From positions 154,698 to 218,697 of the forward strand of contig NZ_SJPV01000003.1 in NCBI RefSeq assembly GCF_007860135.1: a DNA stretch of 64,000 nt, in the 5' to 3' direction. The notes beneath the pieces were generated by a model that did not search any database, was not told the DNA's origin, and saw only the letters and a list, made by a program, of their open reading frames with translations. Positions 24,469-33,343 of the stretch are shown here, one piece after another. This stretch comes from Novipirellula artificiosorum. Its GTDB lineage: Bacteria > Planctomycetota > Planctomycetia > Pirellulales > Pirellulaceae. Within the stretch, counting starts at the first letter, position 1, and every line of letters begins with the position of its first letter. Position numbers and translations under genes: made by a program.

Positions 24469-27400
24469 GCGAATGACAAGCCTCCATTGCGAGTCAAGCG
24501 GACGAGTTGTTCCGTGTTGGTAGCCGTTTGCAGAATGGCACGCTTCATCTCTTCGCTGAAACCGTCGTAACCAACCGACGCAGACTGCAGGTTGGATGTG
24601 CTTGCCGAAATCGCGGCATCGAAGCGACCCAAATTCCTAGCGGCCGATTCAAAAGCTGCGTTGATGGATTCAATATCCACCGCGGGGAATTCCGAAACCA
24701 TGGATTCGTCGAGTTCACCCGGCGGTAAGGAGGGCTCTTCTTCGGGTGTGAGCTTCAACAGTGGTGCTGGGACTCGCTCGATGAGCGCATCATCCTCGGG
24801 AGCAAGCATCGCCATTGGCGGGACATTCGACGCGCTGCCTCCCAATCCCAGGCTGCGAGCATCAAATTCACCGGCCACCTCGGAACGTACGTTTTCCAGA
24901 TCGGGACCTGCGGCGAACTGATCGATCGACCGTTTTGCGCCGCGATCAAGGCCAAGTCGCAGGTCCTTGTCTTCTGGCAATTCAAGATCTGGAGCGCTGA
25001 TTTCCGGAGATTTGGGAGCCTGAGGTGCCGGCGGCGCCTTTGGGATTGCGGGATCGGACTGTTCAGCACGACCGACTTCATCGCCGGTGGCATCTGCACC
25101 GACCTGCTTGGCTCGCTCAACGGCTGCATCAAAATCGGCCTGTGCCTTGTCAATTGCCGTGCCACCATCGTTTTGACTGTCATCTTTACTCGGCGTTCCC
25201 GCTTGTGAGTCCGCACGCATCTGATCGAGTACGGCTTGCACCCCCGCAGTCGTATTGTCAATCGTTTGTTGGCGACCTGACTGATTCGCCTCGTTCTGGG
25301 CGAATTGCATGTCCCTGGATTGATCGACGACCGCATTCCTGGCATCAGTCTCTTGGTCGATCGCACGCATGTCGGCGTCAACATTCTGGCCTTCGCGGGC
25401 TTTTCGACGAGCGTCGAGTTGCTGCTGGATCCCTTCCTGCATCTGTTGGCGGTTCGCTTCAATCTCCGCTTTGCGCTGCTTTCGCTTCTGTTCACGCTGC
25501 GAAATCCCTTCGAGACGTTTCTGTTCGTCTTGGCGATCCGATTGACTTGTCTCCGCGTCGATCTTTCGCATCTCGGCGTCGACGTCAATGTCCTCGTCAA
25601 ACAGCCCCTTGAGTTTGATCCAGGCTTTCCGTAGAAACCCGACCGTCGAATTCCACATCGATTTGACTTGCCCGACGAAGACCGTCCAAGTGTCCGTCAG
25701 ATAGTCAACCGTTTCCACCCAAGCGGTTTCAACACCTGCCAGAGCATTGACCAGAACGCCACCAATCTTAACCGCCACATCGCCAGCGATGTCAACCAAT
25801 TCATGAAGTTTCAAAAACCCCTTCTTGAGGAATCCGATCGTGTTGTTCCAGCCTTTTTGTACCGCTGAGGTAAGAATGGTCCAGCCATCGGCCATGAATC
25901 CGAGGGTGCTGTTCCAGACGCTGACGAGGCCGGACAGCGCAGCAATCATCACATCGCCTAGAGCGAATGCGGAGTCCGACCATGCCTCGGCGATGTACTG
26001 GGTGAAGTCTGTCCAAAGGTTCTTAATGTAGGTCGTCCCTTTGACCCACTGAAGCTTTAGGTAGCTCCACATCACATCGGTTGCCGCCGTGATGTCTCCC
26101 GCTTTCAATGCGTTAGCGATCGCTCCAAATGCGGCGAGCGTATCGGCCTTGAGCGTTTCAAACACACCTTTGAGATACTCGATCGCTTTTCCGGCGATAC
26201 CTGTGCTGTAGAGGAAGTAGGCACCAAGTGCAGCAACGGCTGCGACAACGGCACCAAGAGGCGTGAATAGTGCTCCCACCATCGTGACAATGACACCGAT
26301 TGATGCACCGATGAAGGAGAAGATCGAGGCGAGTCCGCCAACCGCAAAAGCTGCGGCAGCAGCGAAGGAGCCGAGAGTGAACAGCGCTGCGCCAATGCCG
26401 ATAATCGCCACGACACTCGCTGCGGCGATTTTCACGACACGTTGGTTCTTGCCAATCCACTCGACCAGTCCCGACGCGGCTCGCGAGAAAGCCTGGATCA
26501 TCGTGGTCACGCTCCCCTCAAGTGATTCACCGATGGCAATAGCAACCGCTTCGATCGAGCTTTTGAGAATCCGGAAGGCACCCCCAAGTCCGCCTTCCAT
26601 TTCTTCGGCCGTCTTTTCAGCGATCCCGCCTGCCTTTTGCAATTCCTTATAGAGCTCTCGCGTATCGGCAACACTTTTGCCGATCGAACTGGCGGCGGTG
26701 ATGCCAAGCAGCCCAAAGACCTCGTTGAGCTTTTCGGCTTTCTCGGCTGTGCCCATGTTCTCGGTCGCTGCGGCCACTTCTCCGAGCACATCAACCAGCG
26801 AACGAGCGTTCCCTTCTGCGTCTTTCGTGGTCACACCGAAGACCTTGTGGAACTTTTCGCTCTCTGCAGCACTGATCGTGAGCAATCGGCGCATCGCACT
26901 ACCGGCCGAGGAGCCTTGAATCCCCATGTTGCCGAGTGTGCCGAGGATTGCGAGTGTCTCTTCAAGACTCATGTTGGCGTTCGCAGCCACGGGGCCGGCA
27001 TAAGACAACGCTTCGCCCAGCGACTCAACGGTGTTAAACGACTTGTTGGCCGCAGCGGTCAGCCCATCGGCCACACGGGTCGCTTCGCCAGCTTCCATTC
27101 CGAACTGTCGAATCGTGGCTGCCATGATGCCGGATGCCTGTGTCGCATCGGTCCCGGTGGCGCGGGCCAGGTTCATGACCGAGGCGGTCATCCGCTCGAT
27201 TTGGGTCGGATCGAAGCCTGCGCGACCAAGTTCGGTCATCAACGATGCGACTTCGCTCGCCGAAAAGCTAGTGGTTGCTCCGAGTTTCTTGGCAGTATTG
27301 CGAAGGCTTTCGAGTTCCCCTCCCGTAGCCTGCGTGATCGCAGCCACACCGCGCATCGCATCATCGAATGATGAAAAGACTGCAACACTGGCGGCCAGCG

Positions 27401-27563
27401 GCGCGGCTGCGGCCGTTCCGAGTCCCATCAAACGAGTGCCAAGTAACCGTGTCGATTGACCAAAAGCCTGCAGCCGTTTCTGCGCAGACTGCAATCCCTT
27501 GAGGAATTTTGAATCCCTCGTGGTCAGCTCGACATAGGCGGCACCGGCTCGGACTTGGGACAT
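24465..27563 (-). CDS. Phage tail tape measure protein
   Basis: A 1032-residue protein. The N-terminus (VELTTRDSKFLKGLQSAQKR, then ALSYAGPVAANANMSLEETL and LGTLGNMGIQGSSAGSAMRR) is typical of TP901-type tape measure proteins. A hydrophobic block of about 80 residues follows (residues 375-455), then helical low-complexity and coiled regions rich in Glu, Lys, Arg and Gln. Tape measures set tail length and are threaded into the host at infection; the hydrophobic block may insert into the membrane. By the usual scaling of about 1.5 angstrom per residue the tail would be roughly 150 nm. It is preceded by the tail chaperone genes, as expected. Confidence 0.92.
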   Translation of the reverse strand: MSQVRAGAAYVELTTRDSKFLKGLQSAQKRLQAFGQSTRLLGTRLMGLGTAAAAPLAASVAVFSSFDDAMRGVAAITQATGGELESLRNTAKKLGATTSFSASEVASLMTELGRAGFDPTQIERMTASVMNLARATGTDATQASGIMAATIRQFGMEAGEATRVADGLTAAANKSFNTVESLGEALSYAGPVAANANMSLEETLAILGTLGNMGIQGSSAGSAMRRLLTISAAESEKFHKVFGVTTKDAEGNARSLVDVLGEVAAATENMGTAEKAEKLNEVFGLLGITAASSIGKSVADTRELYKELQKAGGIAEKTAEEMEGGLGGAFRILKSSIEAVAIAIGESLEGSVTTMIQAFSRAASGLVEWIGKNQRVVKIAAASVVAIIGIGAALFTLGSFAAAAAFAVGGLASIFSFIGASIGVIVTMVGALFTPLGAVVAAVAALGAYFLYSTGIAGKAIEYLKGVFETLKADTLAAFGAIANALKAGDITAATDVMWSYLKLQWVKGTTYIKNLWTDFTQYIAEAWSDSAFALGDVMIAALSGLVSVWNSTLGFMADGWTILTSAVQKGWNNTIGFLKKGFLKLHELVDIAGDVAVKIGGVLVNALAGVETAWVETVDYLTDTWTVFVGQVKSMWNSTVGFLRKAWIKLKGLFDEDIDVDAEMRKIDAETSQSDRQDEQKRLEGISQREQKRKQRKAEIEANRQQMQEGIQQQLDARRKAREGQNVDADMRAIDQETDARNAVVDQSRDMQFAQNEANQSGRQQTIDNTTAGVQAVLDQMRADSQAGTPSKDDSQNDGGTAIDKAQADFDAAVERAKQVGADATGDEVGRAEQSDPAIPKAPPAPQAPKSPEISAPDLELPEDKDLRLGLDRGAKRSIDQFAAGPDLENVRSEVAGEFDARSLGLGGSASNVPPMAMLAPEDDALIERVPAPLLKLTPEEEPSLPPGELDESMVSEFPAVDIESINAAFESAARNLGRFDAAISASTSNLQSASVGYDGFSEEMKRAILQTATNTEQLVRLTRNGGLSFA

Positions 27564-27610
27564 GGGAGGAAGCAGTTAGAGGATAGTCTTTAGGATGGTT
27601 ACAAGATTCG

Positions 27611-27853
27611 TTACTTGATTGCCAACTCAAACGCTTTGCTTGTCTCTTCAATGCAAGTCACGCCTACGACTACTCCACTCGCAAGAAGCGTTTGCAAGAT
27701 GCAACCCATATCCATTGCGAGACTCTCGTTGATGGCGAAAGCACCTTTGATTCCATCCATTTCACCGTCGATCTTAAAGCTTGTCCTCAGTGTCCTGTTG
27801 CTTCCGTCATCGCATTCAAAATCAAGCTCAATTTTCCACTTCTGCTTTACCAC
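27611..27853 (-). CDS. Small protein between tail chaperone and tape measure
   Basis: The start is the GTG seven bases after aaggag, giving 80 residues; a longer in-frame reading has no ribosome binding site. The sequence is acidic, beta-rich at the N-terminus and hydrophobic near the C-terminus (LQTLLASGVVVGV). It overlaps the end of the chaperone extension by 26 bp. No family recognised; possibly a tail-assembly accessory. Confidence 0.45.
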   Translation of the reverse strand: MVKQKWKIELDFECDDGSNRTLRTSFKIDGEMDGIKGAFAINESLAMDMGCILQTLLASGVVVGVTCIEETSKAFELAIK

Positions 27854-28087
27854 AATTGATCTCCTTCGGGTAATATTTTGCTCTAAGCAGCTTTGCGGCT
27901 TGCTCAACACTTGCTTTCGCAGGAATTGGTCGATTGACGACATAGGGATTGAAATCGTCTGGCCTAAAAGGTTTCCGGCGTCTGCGGCGATCTCGGTTGA
28001 TCTCGGCTTGCAGAGCCATCAGGCTACTGGTGAGCGTCCAATGATGTTGTCTCGCCCCATCGGCCATCCATACGAGTTGGCGAAGCG
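27828..28087 (-). CDS. Tail assembly chaperone extension (gpT-like, read by frameshift)
   Basis: The frame is open upstream of its first ATG (28067) and continues past the stop of the 28088-28588 gene. Its content (LTLRQLVWMADGARQHHW, then a run of Arg and PFRPDDFNPY) matches the second tail-chaperone protein of long-tailed phages. Such proteins are normally made as a fusion with the first by -1 frameshifting. A run GGCCCCCTA sits at the junction (28088-28097), and reading -1 there joins the two. Independent translation from 28067 is also possible. Confidence 0.6.
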
Positions 28088-28588
28088 TTAGGGGGCCTGG
28101 GTCGACACCGACGATTCCGGAGAGGCGGAAGACGAGTCGCTCGATGTCGGCACCGCTAGCTTGCGTTCCATCTCCTCGATCACGTTGTTCACCAGGGTCG
28201 GATCGTCCAGTCGCTTCTCGATCGCTGCCAAACCCCGTGTCTCGATCAGCTTCTGCTTCTCCGCCGCCTTCCGCAGAAGACGGCGGCGGTCCTCCGGGAA
28301 GTAGGCAAGCAGTGCCTCGAGCAATGCATGGGTGGCGTCGGCAATCACATCGCCGGCCAATCCTTCGCCAAACGCTTCGTCCGAAATCTCTTGCTGGTCC
28401 GCTTGTGGCTTGCAGGTGGCGTAGAGTACATCGCCGAGTAGAAGTGGGTCGCTTGATAGTTGTACGACAAGATCGCCATCGACGGCATCGAGCAAACGAA
28501 TGCCAGTGAGCGATTTCACGCGGCGAAGGGTCGTGTTGTCAATGTCGACGATCCAAACGCGACCGCGACGGTCAGCGAACTTTTGCAT
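28088..28588 (-). CDS. Tail assembly chaperone (gpG-like)
   Basis: A 166-residue mostly helical protein, between the major tail protein and tape measure genes, where phages encode the tail assembly chaperone. It begins MQKFADRRGRVWIVDIDN and includes LLEALLAYFPEDRRRLLR, with a Ser-rich tail before the stop. The stop overlaps a C-run suitable for -1 slippage into the downstream frame. It is expected to bind the tape measure before tail tube polymerisation and to be absent from the virion. Confidence 0.7.
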   Translation of the reverse strand: MQKFADRRGRVWIVDIDNTTLRRVKSLTGIRLLDAVDGDLVVQLSSDPLLLGDVLYATCKPQADQQEISDEAFGEGLAGDVIADATHALLEALLAYFPEDRRRLLRKAAEKQKLIETRGLAAIEKRLDDPTLVNNVIEEMERKLAVPTSSDSSSASPESSVSTQAP

Positions 28589-28616
28589 TGGGTTTCCTTA
28601 CCACAATAGGCTGAAA

Positions 28617-29030
28617 TTAGGTTCCACCACCAGAAGCGTTCATGCCGGTGCCACTCGATGACTGAGTTGGCTTGAGCGTCACATCGGCTGAAACCACCTC
28701 TTCGAGACTCTGGTTGACGTTGAATCCCATGCATTCGCATGTTAGGTCAAGCGTTCCACCGGCGTCACTGACCGACACCTCGCAGGGATCCCCCGACATG
28801 AACAACGCCTGCAGGGTCGCGAATGAAGTGTCACTCGTTTTGTTGAGCACCGTGAATTCGATCGATGCGTCCTTGAGCGTTCCCACCGTCGCTCGCCAGC
28901 CATTGCTCGCTCGCGTCGATGCGTCGGCCTCTGCCTTTTCCAGATTAACGGTCAAGTCCTTGACGTTGGTGATCTCCGCACCGTCGATCGACAGCGTCGC
29001 ATCGAGACCGAGTACAACTTCAGCTGGCAT
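28617..29030 (-). CDS. Major tail (tube) protein
   Basis: A 137-residue beta-rich protein (VVLGLDATLSIDGAEITN, then TVNLEKAEADASTRASNGWR and ASIEFTVL) with the layout of TP901-1-like major tail proteins. It lies just upstream of the tail chaperone and downstream of the head-tail genes, the conserved position for this gene. It forms the stacked hexameric rings of the tail tube. Confidence 0.8.
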   Translation of the reverse strand: MPAEVVLGLDATLSIDGAEITNVKDLTVNLEKAEADASTRASNGWRATVGTLKDASIEFTVLNKTSDTSFATLQALFMSGDPCEVSVSDAGGTLDLTCECMGFNVNQSLEEVVSADVTLKPTQSSSGTGMNASGGGT

Positions 29031-29042
29031 GATTTGGTTTCC

Positions 29043-29654
29043 TTAGCGGATCGAGTCTTTCCAGAATTTTGGAAGCCTTGGCGTCATGGCGACGAGCGCT
29101 GGTCGCATGAAGGGTCGCTTGGGGTAGTGGCGAACCAAGTTGTCGCTAGCTCGTCGAGCGTTCTCTTCGGCGATCAATCGTGTCGCTCGCGCTGCTTGTG
29201 CTTGGGTTTTGAGTTTGATCCGCTGGTATTTGTCAGCGTATCGGTAGGTTTGAGTGCGGCCTGACTTGGTGGTGCGCCGAACGATACGACCTTTGCGAAT
29301 AGGGCCAAAGTCGCCAACACGAAAAGTAGAGTGAACGAGTTGTCGCTTTCCACTGGTTTTCGTTCCGCCATGCTCGTGTAGTTCCCACAGTTTCGATGCG
29401 GTGACTCGCACCGGCCCCACGGCCACGTCCTGTTTCTGCTTACCCACGTCATAGCGAATCGTCCGTTTGATGTTGCCGGTTTGCGTATGGGGGGCGGTTC
29501 CTGGACGGGATGGGCCTTTCTTTCGTTTGATGCTCCGACGCGCTGTCAAGCGAATGGCACCACCGGCTTGACCGAGCGACCGAAACGTCGCGTTTTTCAC
29601 CTTTTTCTTTAGTTGCTGACCATCGAACTTGATGCGGACACGAAGTCCGATCAT
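29043..29654 (-). CDS. HK97 gp10-like head-tail/tail completion protein
   Basis: A very basic 203-residue protein. Its order is typical of gp10-like tail completion proteins: IRLTARRSIKRKKGPSRPG, then HTQTGNIKRTIRYDV, LWELHEHGG and, near the end, RPFMRPAL. It overlaps the downstream terminator-like gene by four bases. It probably helps join tail to head. Confidence 0.75.
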   Translation of the reverse strand: MIGLRVRIKFDGQQLKKKVKNATFRSLGQAGGAIRLTARRSIKRKKGPSRPGTAPHTQTGNIKRTIRYDVGKQKQDVAVGPVRVTASKLWELHEHGGTKTSGKRQLVHSTFRVGDFGPIRKGRIVRRTTKSGRTQTYRYADKYQRIKLKTQAQAARATRLIAEENARRASDNLVRHYPKRPFMRPALVAMTPRLPKFWKDSIR

Positions 29655-30094
29655 TTCGACAACTCAAACGTCAGCGTCAGTAGACTGGTGAATTGGTTGA
29701 ATTGCTGCCAATGTTCCGATGAGTACAGAACAGAGTTTTCGACCTTGACGCAGCGAGCCGCGACGTACGAGTTGAGCCGCTTCAGGCGGAAGTAGTCGGC
29801 GATCTGTTCGACGAACATCACCAGCGGATCGATCTCTTTGGCATCACCTTTGGAAAACTTCTTCTGGATTGCGATATCGATGGTCGCATGAAGCTTGTTT
29901 GACACTCGATCGAGTGGCAGGTATTCCACCTCACGAGGCACGATAGTAACACGAAGCTCCTTCACGTCTTCCAAGTCGAAATCGGGAACGTAGAGACGTT
30001 CTGACTTGAACTTATGAGACAGCTCTGCCGCATTGAGCTCGGCGACGATACTATCGGCAATTTGCAAAACGGTCGCATTTGCGGTGGTGGTCAA
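29651..30094 (-). CDS. Tail terminator-like protein
   Basis: A 147-residue alpha/beta protein (ADSIVAELNAAELSHKFKSE, then VTIVPREVEYLPLDRVS and a beta-rich end LLTLTFELSK). Its composition and its position between the connector and gp10-like genes fit the tail terminator, which caps the tail tube before head joining. No decisive motif, so the call rests on gene order. Confidence 0.55.
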   Translation of the reverse strand: MTTTANATVLQIADSIVAELNAAELSHKFKSERLYVPDFDLEDVKELRVTIVPREVEYLPLDRVSNKLHATIDIAIQKKFSKGDAKEIDPLVMFVEQIADYFRLKRLNSYVAARCVKVENSVLYSSEHWQQFNQFTSLLTLTFELSK

Positions 30095-30468
30095 GCGATG
30101 GTCTCCACTTGTTTGGTATGAATTCGCAGTTTCAGCCGATAGGGATCGCTGTAACGCCAGGGAGGGTCGCCTCCGAGAGACATCACTTCAAAGACGACAC
30201 TGGGTTCGCCCTCTTCGACAATGCGATCGCCACGGCGCGGAAGGGTGCCAATCGCTGATAGCAACAGATCGGTGGTGTTGATCAGGTAGTCTCGGACTTG
30301 GCATCGAGTGATCGCCCCCTCGCCGTCATCTTGTTGATAAGCTGAGTTGCCGATCGTCGCTTGCAGCTCGACGCCAAGTTCACCTCGGCGATAGATGACT
30401 TCGCGCGAGGCATGCTCGGTCAGCCTTTCACTGAGCCACTGTTGGCCGCGCTGGAGCATGTCGCTCAT
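30091..30468 (-). CDS. Head-tail connector/stopper-like protein
   Basis: A 125-residue protein (VIYRRGELGVELQATIGNS, then RCQVRDYLINTTDLLLSAI and PRRGDRIVEEG). The pattern of a small beta-barrel with GDRI-like turn is seen in head-tail stopper proteins. It overlaps the upstream protease gene and the downstream terminator gene by four bases each. Confidence 0.5.
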   Translation of the reverse strand: MSDMLQRGQQWLSERLTEHASREVIYRRGELGVELQATIGNSAYQQDDGEGAITRCQVRDYLINTTDLLLSAIGTLPRRGDRIVEEGEPSVVFEVMSLGGDPPWRYSDPYRLKLRIHTKQVETIA

Positions 30469-32033
30469 CGAGCGCGAGTCCGGCGGGTGGTTTTGCGGGG
30501 CGCAGGAGTTGGCGGAGGGGTAGGATCTTCAGGTTCTGCAACCTCGCGATCACGCAGCTCGCGAGCCGCATTGTCCACCCAGCGACTCAGCGTGGATGCT
30601 AAGGTTCGAAAACCAAGAACACCCAAAACAACGATCAGGATCAGCCAGGGGAGAACTTGAGTGAACGACGGGATGGGCAACCGATCCATTAGCCAGTCAC
30701 GAGGTCTTGGAATCAGTCGGTTCTCAGGTTCAGTTTGCTCCCGATTCCAAGGCAGGCTAGGAAAGAGTCCACTCCCGCCTCGGTCTTGACCGAATTGCTC
30801 TTGGCCATACGGCTGTTGCTGTGGCGGGCAGTCTCCCCCAGGCGGGCACTGGCCATAAGCAGAGAGCGGCGGCGGTTCGAGCCGCGGACCTTCTGGTGTG
30901 ACTTCACTTTGGTACAGCAACATGATGTCATCGCTGCTGCCCGTTGTCGGAACCCTCAAACGGCTCCGCGATGAATCAGGCTGAACGGCAAACGAGTCGG
31001 AGTACTTGAGCACAATCCCACCCGACTCGGGAATGGCGTTGGGTTGCTTGTCAGGCACGGGCGCCGGCACTGCCTGCGTACTGACTGGTTCTGCTCCTTC
31101 GGGCGGGACAAGCAGCACTTCACCGGTGGTTCGCTTGCCCAGCAGTCCCGACCAGATCTCCTGATGCGTCATTGCGATGCCGTACCCGTGCGTCTCGCCA
31201 CGCCCATCGTAGCCATGGCCACCGTCGTCACTACTCCGCCATGCGATCAGGCCTACAATTTTGGGGACTTCCCCAAGCACGTCGAAGATCGCAGAGCCTG
31301 ACCTCCCACCGGCTGGCATAGGGACAAAGTGGATCGTATCCCCACCGTTGGTGTTGCGACGAAGAGCGAACCCCTCAAAGGCGGTCGGCCAGCGGCCAGC
31401 AGCGCAACCCACCGAGAATATCGCCCGGTAATCGACTGAGTCCTGTTCACCGGCAAGGGGAATTACGGGGGGACGGTAACTGCCAAGCGTCTGTTTGGCG
31501 ACCCGCACGACCGCGATATCTCGATAGGCTCTGGGGATGTAGGCCACGGCAACGGTTTGTCCCGTGACGGGGCGCGATTGATGCCCGTCCTTCCAAAACT
31601 CGAGCGACACTTGATTCCCAAGATCGGTTCCAGCTACGTGGGCATTGGTCAGGACGTAGAAGTGATCTGCAGATTCACGGAAGACGGTGCCGCTGCCCAT
31701 CGAGTTGCCATTGCGGATCCTCACCGTTGCTTCGCGGCAGCGATCATGCAGGTCGCTGGCCATGGCACAGGTCGCGAGCGATCCTAACATAAGCGAAAGC
31801 AAGATCGCCTTGGTGGTCGAACGAATCGAATCACCGACGATCCAGGCTGCCAGCAAGATGGTTGCGAGCAGCTGAATCTCGAATGGCAACAGCAGGATGA
31901 TCAGTAGCACACCCAGGGCAGCCCAGAAGAGTCGCGATTCGATCAGTTTCTTGAACATATCACTCATGGAACGGTGGATCCGCAAATACGAGAAAAGAAT
32001 CGCAACACCTGCACGCAGCCAGTGAGCAATCAT
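30465..32033 (-). CDS. Membrane-anchored trypsin-like serine protease in the virion module
   Basis: A 522-residue protein. The N-terminus has two hydrophobic helices (LLIILLLPFEIQLLATIL, then AILLSLMLGSLATCAM). Residues 100-285 form a trypsin-fold domain with all three catalytic residues in context: LTNAHVAG (His), YRDIAVVRV (Asp) and GGRSGSAIFD (Ser). A Pro/Gln-rich linker precedes a C-terminal helix (LPWLILIVVLGVLGF) and a basic tail. The start overlaps the DUF2190 stop (ATGA). This is separate from the capsid-maturation protease fused to the capsid gene. A role in host-envelope processing, virion entry or superinfection exclusion is possible; none is proven. Confidence 0.8.
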   Translation of the reverse strand: MIAHWLRAGVAILFSYLRIHRSMSDMFKKLIESRLFWAALGVLLIILLLPFEIQLLATILLAAWIVGDSIRSTTKAILLSLMLGSLATCAMASDLHDRCREATVRIRNGNSMGSGTVFRESADHFYVLTNAHVAGTDLGNQVSLEFWKDGHQSRPVTGQTVAVAYIPRAYRDIAVVRVAKQTLGSYRPPVIPLAGEQDSVDYRAIFSVGCAAGRWPTAFEGFALRRNTNGGDTIHFVPMPAGGRSGSAIFDVLGEVPKIVGLIAWRSSDDGGHGYDGRGETHGYGIAMTHQEIWSGLLGKRTTGEVLLVPPEGAEPVSTQAVPAPVPDKQPNAIPESGGIVLKYSDSFAVQPDSSRSRLRVPTTGSSDDIMLLYQSEVTPEGPRLEPPPLSAYGQCPPGGDCPPQQQPYGQEQFGQDRGGSGLFPSLPWNREQTEPENRLIPRPRDWLMDRLPIPSFTQVLPWLILIVVLGVLGFRTLASTLSRWVDNAARELRDREVAEPEDPTPPPTPAPRKTTRRTRAR

Positions 32034-32359
32034 TGGCTAAGCCGCGTTCGTACCGTTTCGGTCCCCGTTGCAGCATCATGCGTTGCTTTACCGAGCAGCT
32101 TGTTGCCGGTGGCTGTGGTTGCGACCTGAGAGTTCGTGCTATCCCAGTACAACTTGGTCCCTGCTCCGATTGCTGCGGCGGAGTCTTTGACGACATCGAA
32201 CACACCCTCGACAGAAACCGCCCCCAGGACATTGGCCTTGATGTCGTGCTTGGTGATACCGACCAGATCGCCTTGAACGACGACGGTGCCAGCGGGCGTG
32301 TCTTCGGTGGGCGTGTAATCGACTGCCGCACCTTGTTGAACGAATTCAGCGTGTGACAT
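32030..32359 (-). CDS. DUF2190 capsid decoration-like protein
   Basis: A 109-residue protein with the DUF2190 layout: FVQQGAAVDYTPTEDTPAG, then VVVQGDLVGITKHDI, GVFDVVKD, AGTKLYWDS and LLGKATHDA. Members are recognised as capsid cement or decoration proteins encoded near the major capsid gene. The position, two genes after the capsid fusion, fits. A homing endonuclease gene lies between. Confidence 0.85.
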   Translation of the reverse strand: MSHAEFVQQGAAVDYTPTEDTPAGTVVVQGDLVGITKHDIKANVLGAVSVEGVFDVVKDSAAAIGAGTKLYWDSTNSQVATTATGNKLLGKATHDAATGTETVRTRLSQ

Positions 32360-33313
32360 TTACGAGACCTTCTTTGTGTGGTTAGAGGTTGTGACTAGAG
32401 CGTCGAGAACCAAATCCTCGACAGAATCCATTTCCCAATATGGGATGCGCAGTAGCGTTAGTGCGTTTTCGCGGGTGAAACGTGACTTAATTTGATCATG
32501 TCTCTTCGTTTGTTCGAATTTCGCTTCTCCACCCCAATAGTTAGAGGCTTCGTAGTGCTGTTGTCCGTCAAATTCAATCGCCAGTTTGTGTTCGGGCACA
32601 TAGAAATCGAAGGGTAATGCTCGCTTGGATTTGCAGTTAGCGAATCGATGTTGCTCAAGGAAGCCAATACTCAGTGCCATTAGTGCTTCACGGACGCGTC
32701 TCTCTCCCTCGGACTCGCTGCATGTTGGGCAGCCGTGACCCCGCATATGATTGGCAACCGATTGCAAAAATTCGCCATGACTGGGGCAAATGATTTTGAT
32801 TTTCGAATACTGGTTGATGTGGTTTTCAAGCTGATAGTCGTACCGATACGGACCATGAGTATTTGCCACCGCCTCGACAAATTCCCAGAACGAAAGGCGT
32901 CTCTCTCGCTGAAATCGTTCAAAACAACACCTCTCGCAACCACGTCCGGCGATGTGGCGTGCGGCCGTCATCATGAAACCGCCATGCTTCGGACAAAAAA
33001 TCTTTACTTTGCTTCGTGTACCACGGTAATTAACGAGTGTGTAGTCGTACTGGTCACCGTGAATGGCAACCGCACGCGAGATAAATTCCTCGCGTGTCAT
33101 CTTTAGCGTCGCCTTCAAAATCACTTTTAGACATTGAGAACATCCACCCGATTGGGTGTGTAAATGAGACTTTGGTGTCGTGCAAAAAACACCGTGGTCG
33201 CGACAGGTGATGCGGATCGGTTTCGTAGATCCCCTGTATCGACACGAGTCATAATTAAACCTCGCCTCGTGCTTTGCGATCGCTTTCTGCTTAAACTCCT
33301 CCGTCGAAATCAT
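32360..33313 (-). CDS. Free-standing homing endonuclease (DUF723-like repeats plus PD-(D/E)XK-type domain)
   Basis: A 317-residue protein. The N-terminal 200 residues hold three treble-clef zinc units, each of the form IxCxxHG...H...G..C..C (for example IKIICPSHGEFLQSVANHM then GHGCPTC), as in DUF723. Residues 205-310 look like a Vsr/DUF559-type nuclease: LPFDFYVPEHKLAIEFDGQQ then HDQIKSRFTRENALTLLRIP. Such proteins are free-standing homing endonucleases that cut related phage genomes. It sits between the capsid and decoration genes, interrupting the usual order, and differs in style from its neighbours. Confidence 0.75.
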   Translation of the reverse strand: MISTEEFKQKAIAKHEARFNYDSCRYRGSTKPIRITCRDHGVFCTTPKSHLHTQSGGCSQCLKVILKATLKMTREEFISRAVAIHGDQYDYTLVNYRGTRSKVKIFCPKHGGFMMTAARHIAGRGCERCCFERFQRERRLSFWEFVEAVANTHGPYRYDYQLENHINQYSKIKIICPSHGEFLQSVANHMRGHGCPTCSESEGERRVREALMALSIGFLEQHRFANCKSKRALPFDFYVPEHKLAIEFDGQQHYEASNYWGGEAKFEQTKRHDQIKSRFTRENALTLLRIPYWEMDSVEDLVLDALVTTSNHTKKVS

Positions 33314-33343
33314 GTTCGTGATCTCAATGCCAACCTAACTGGC

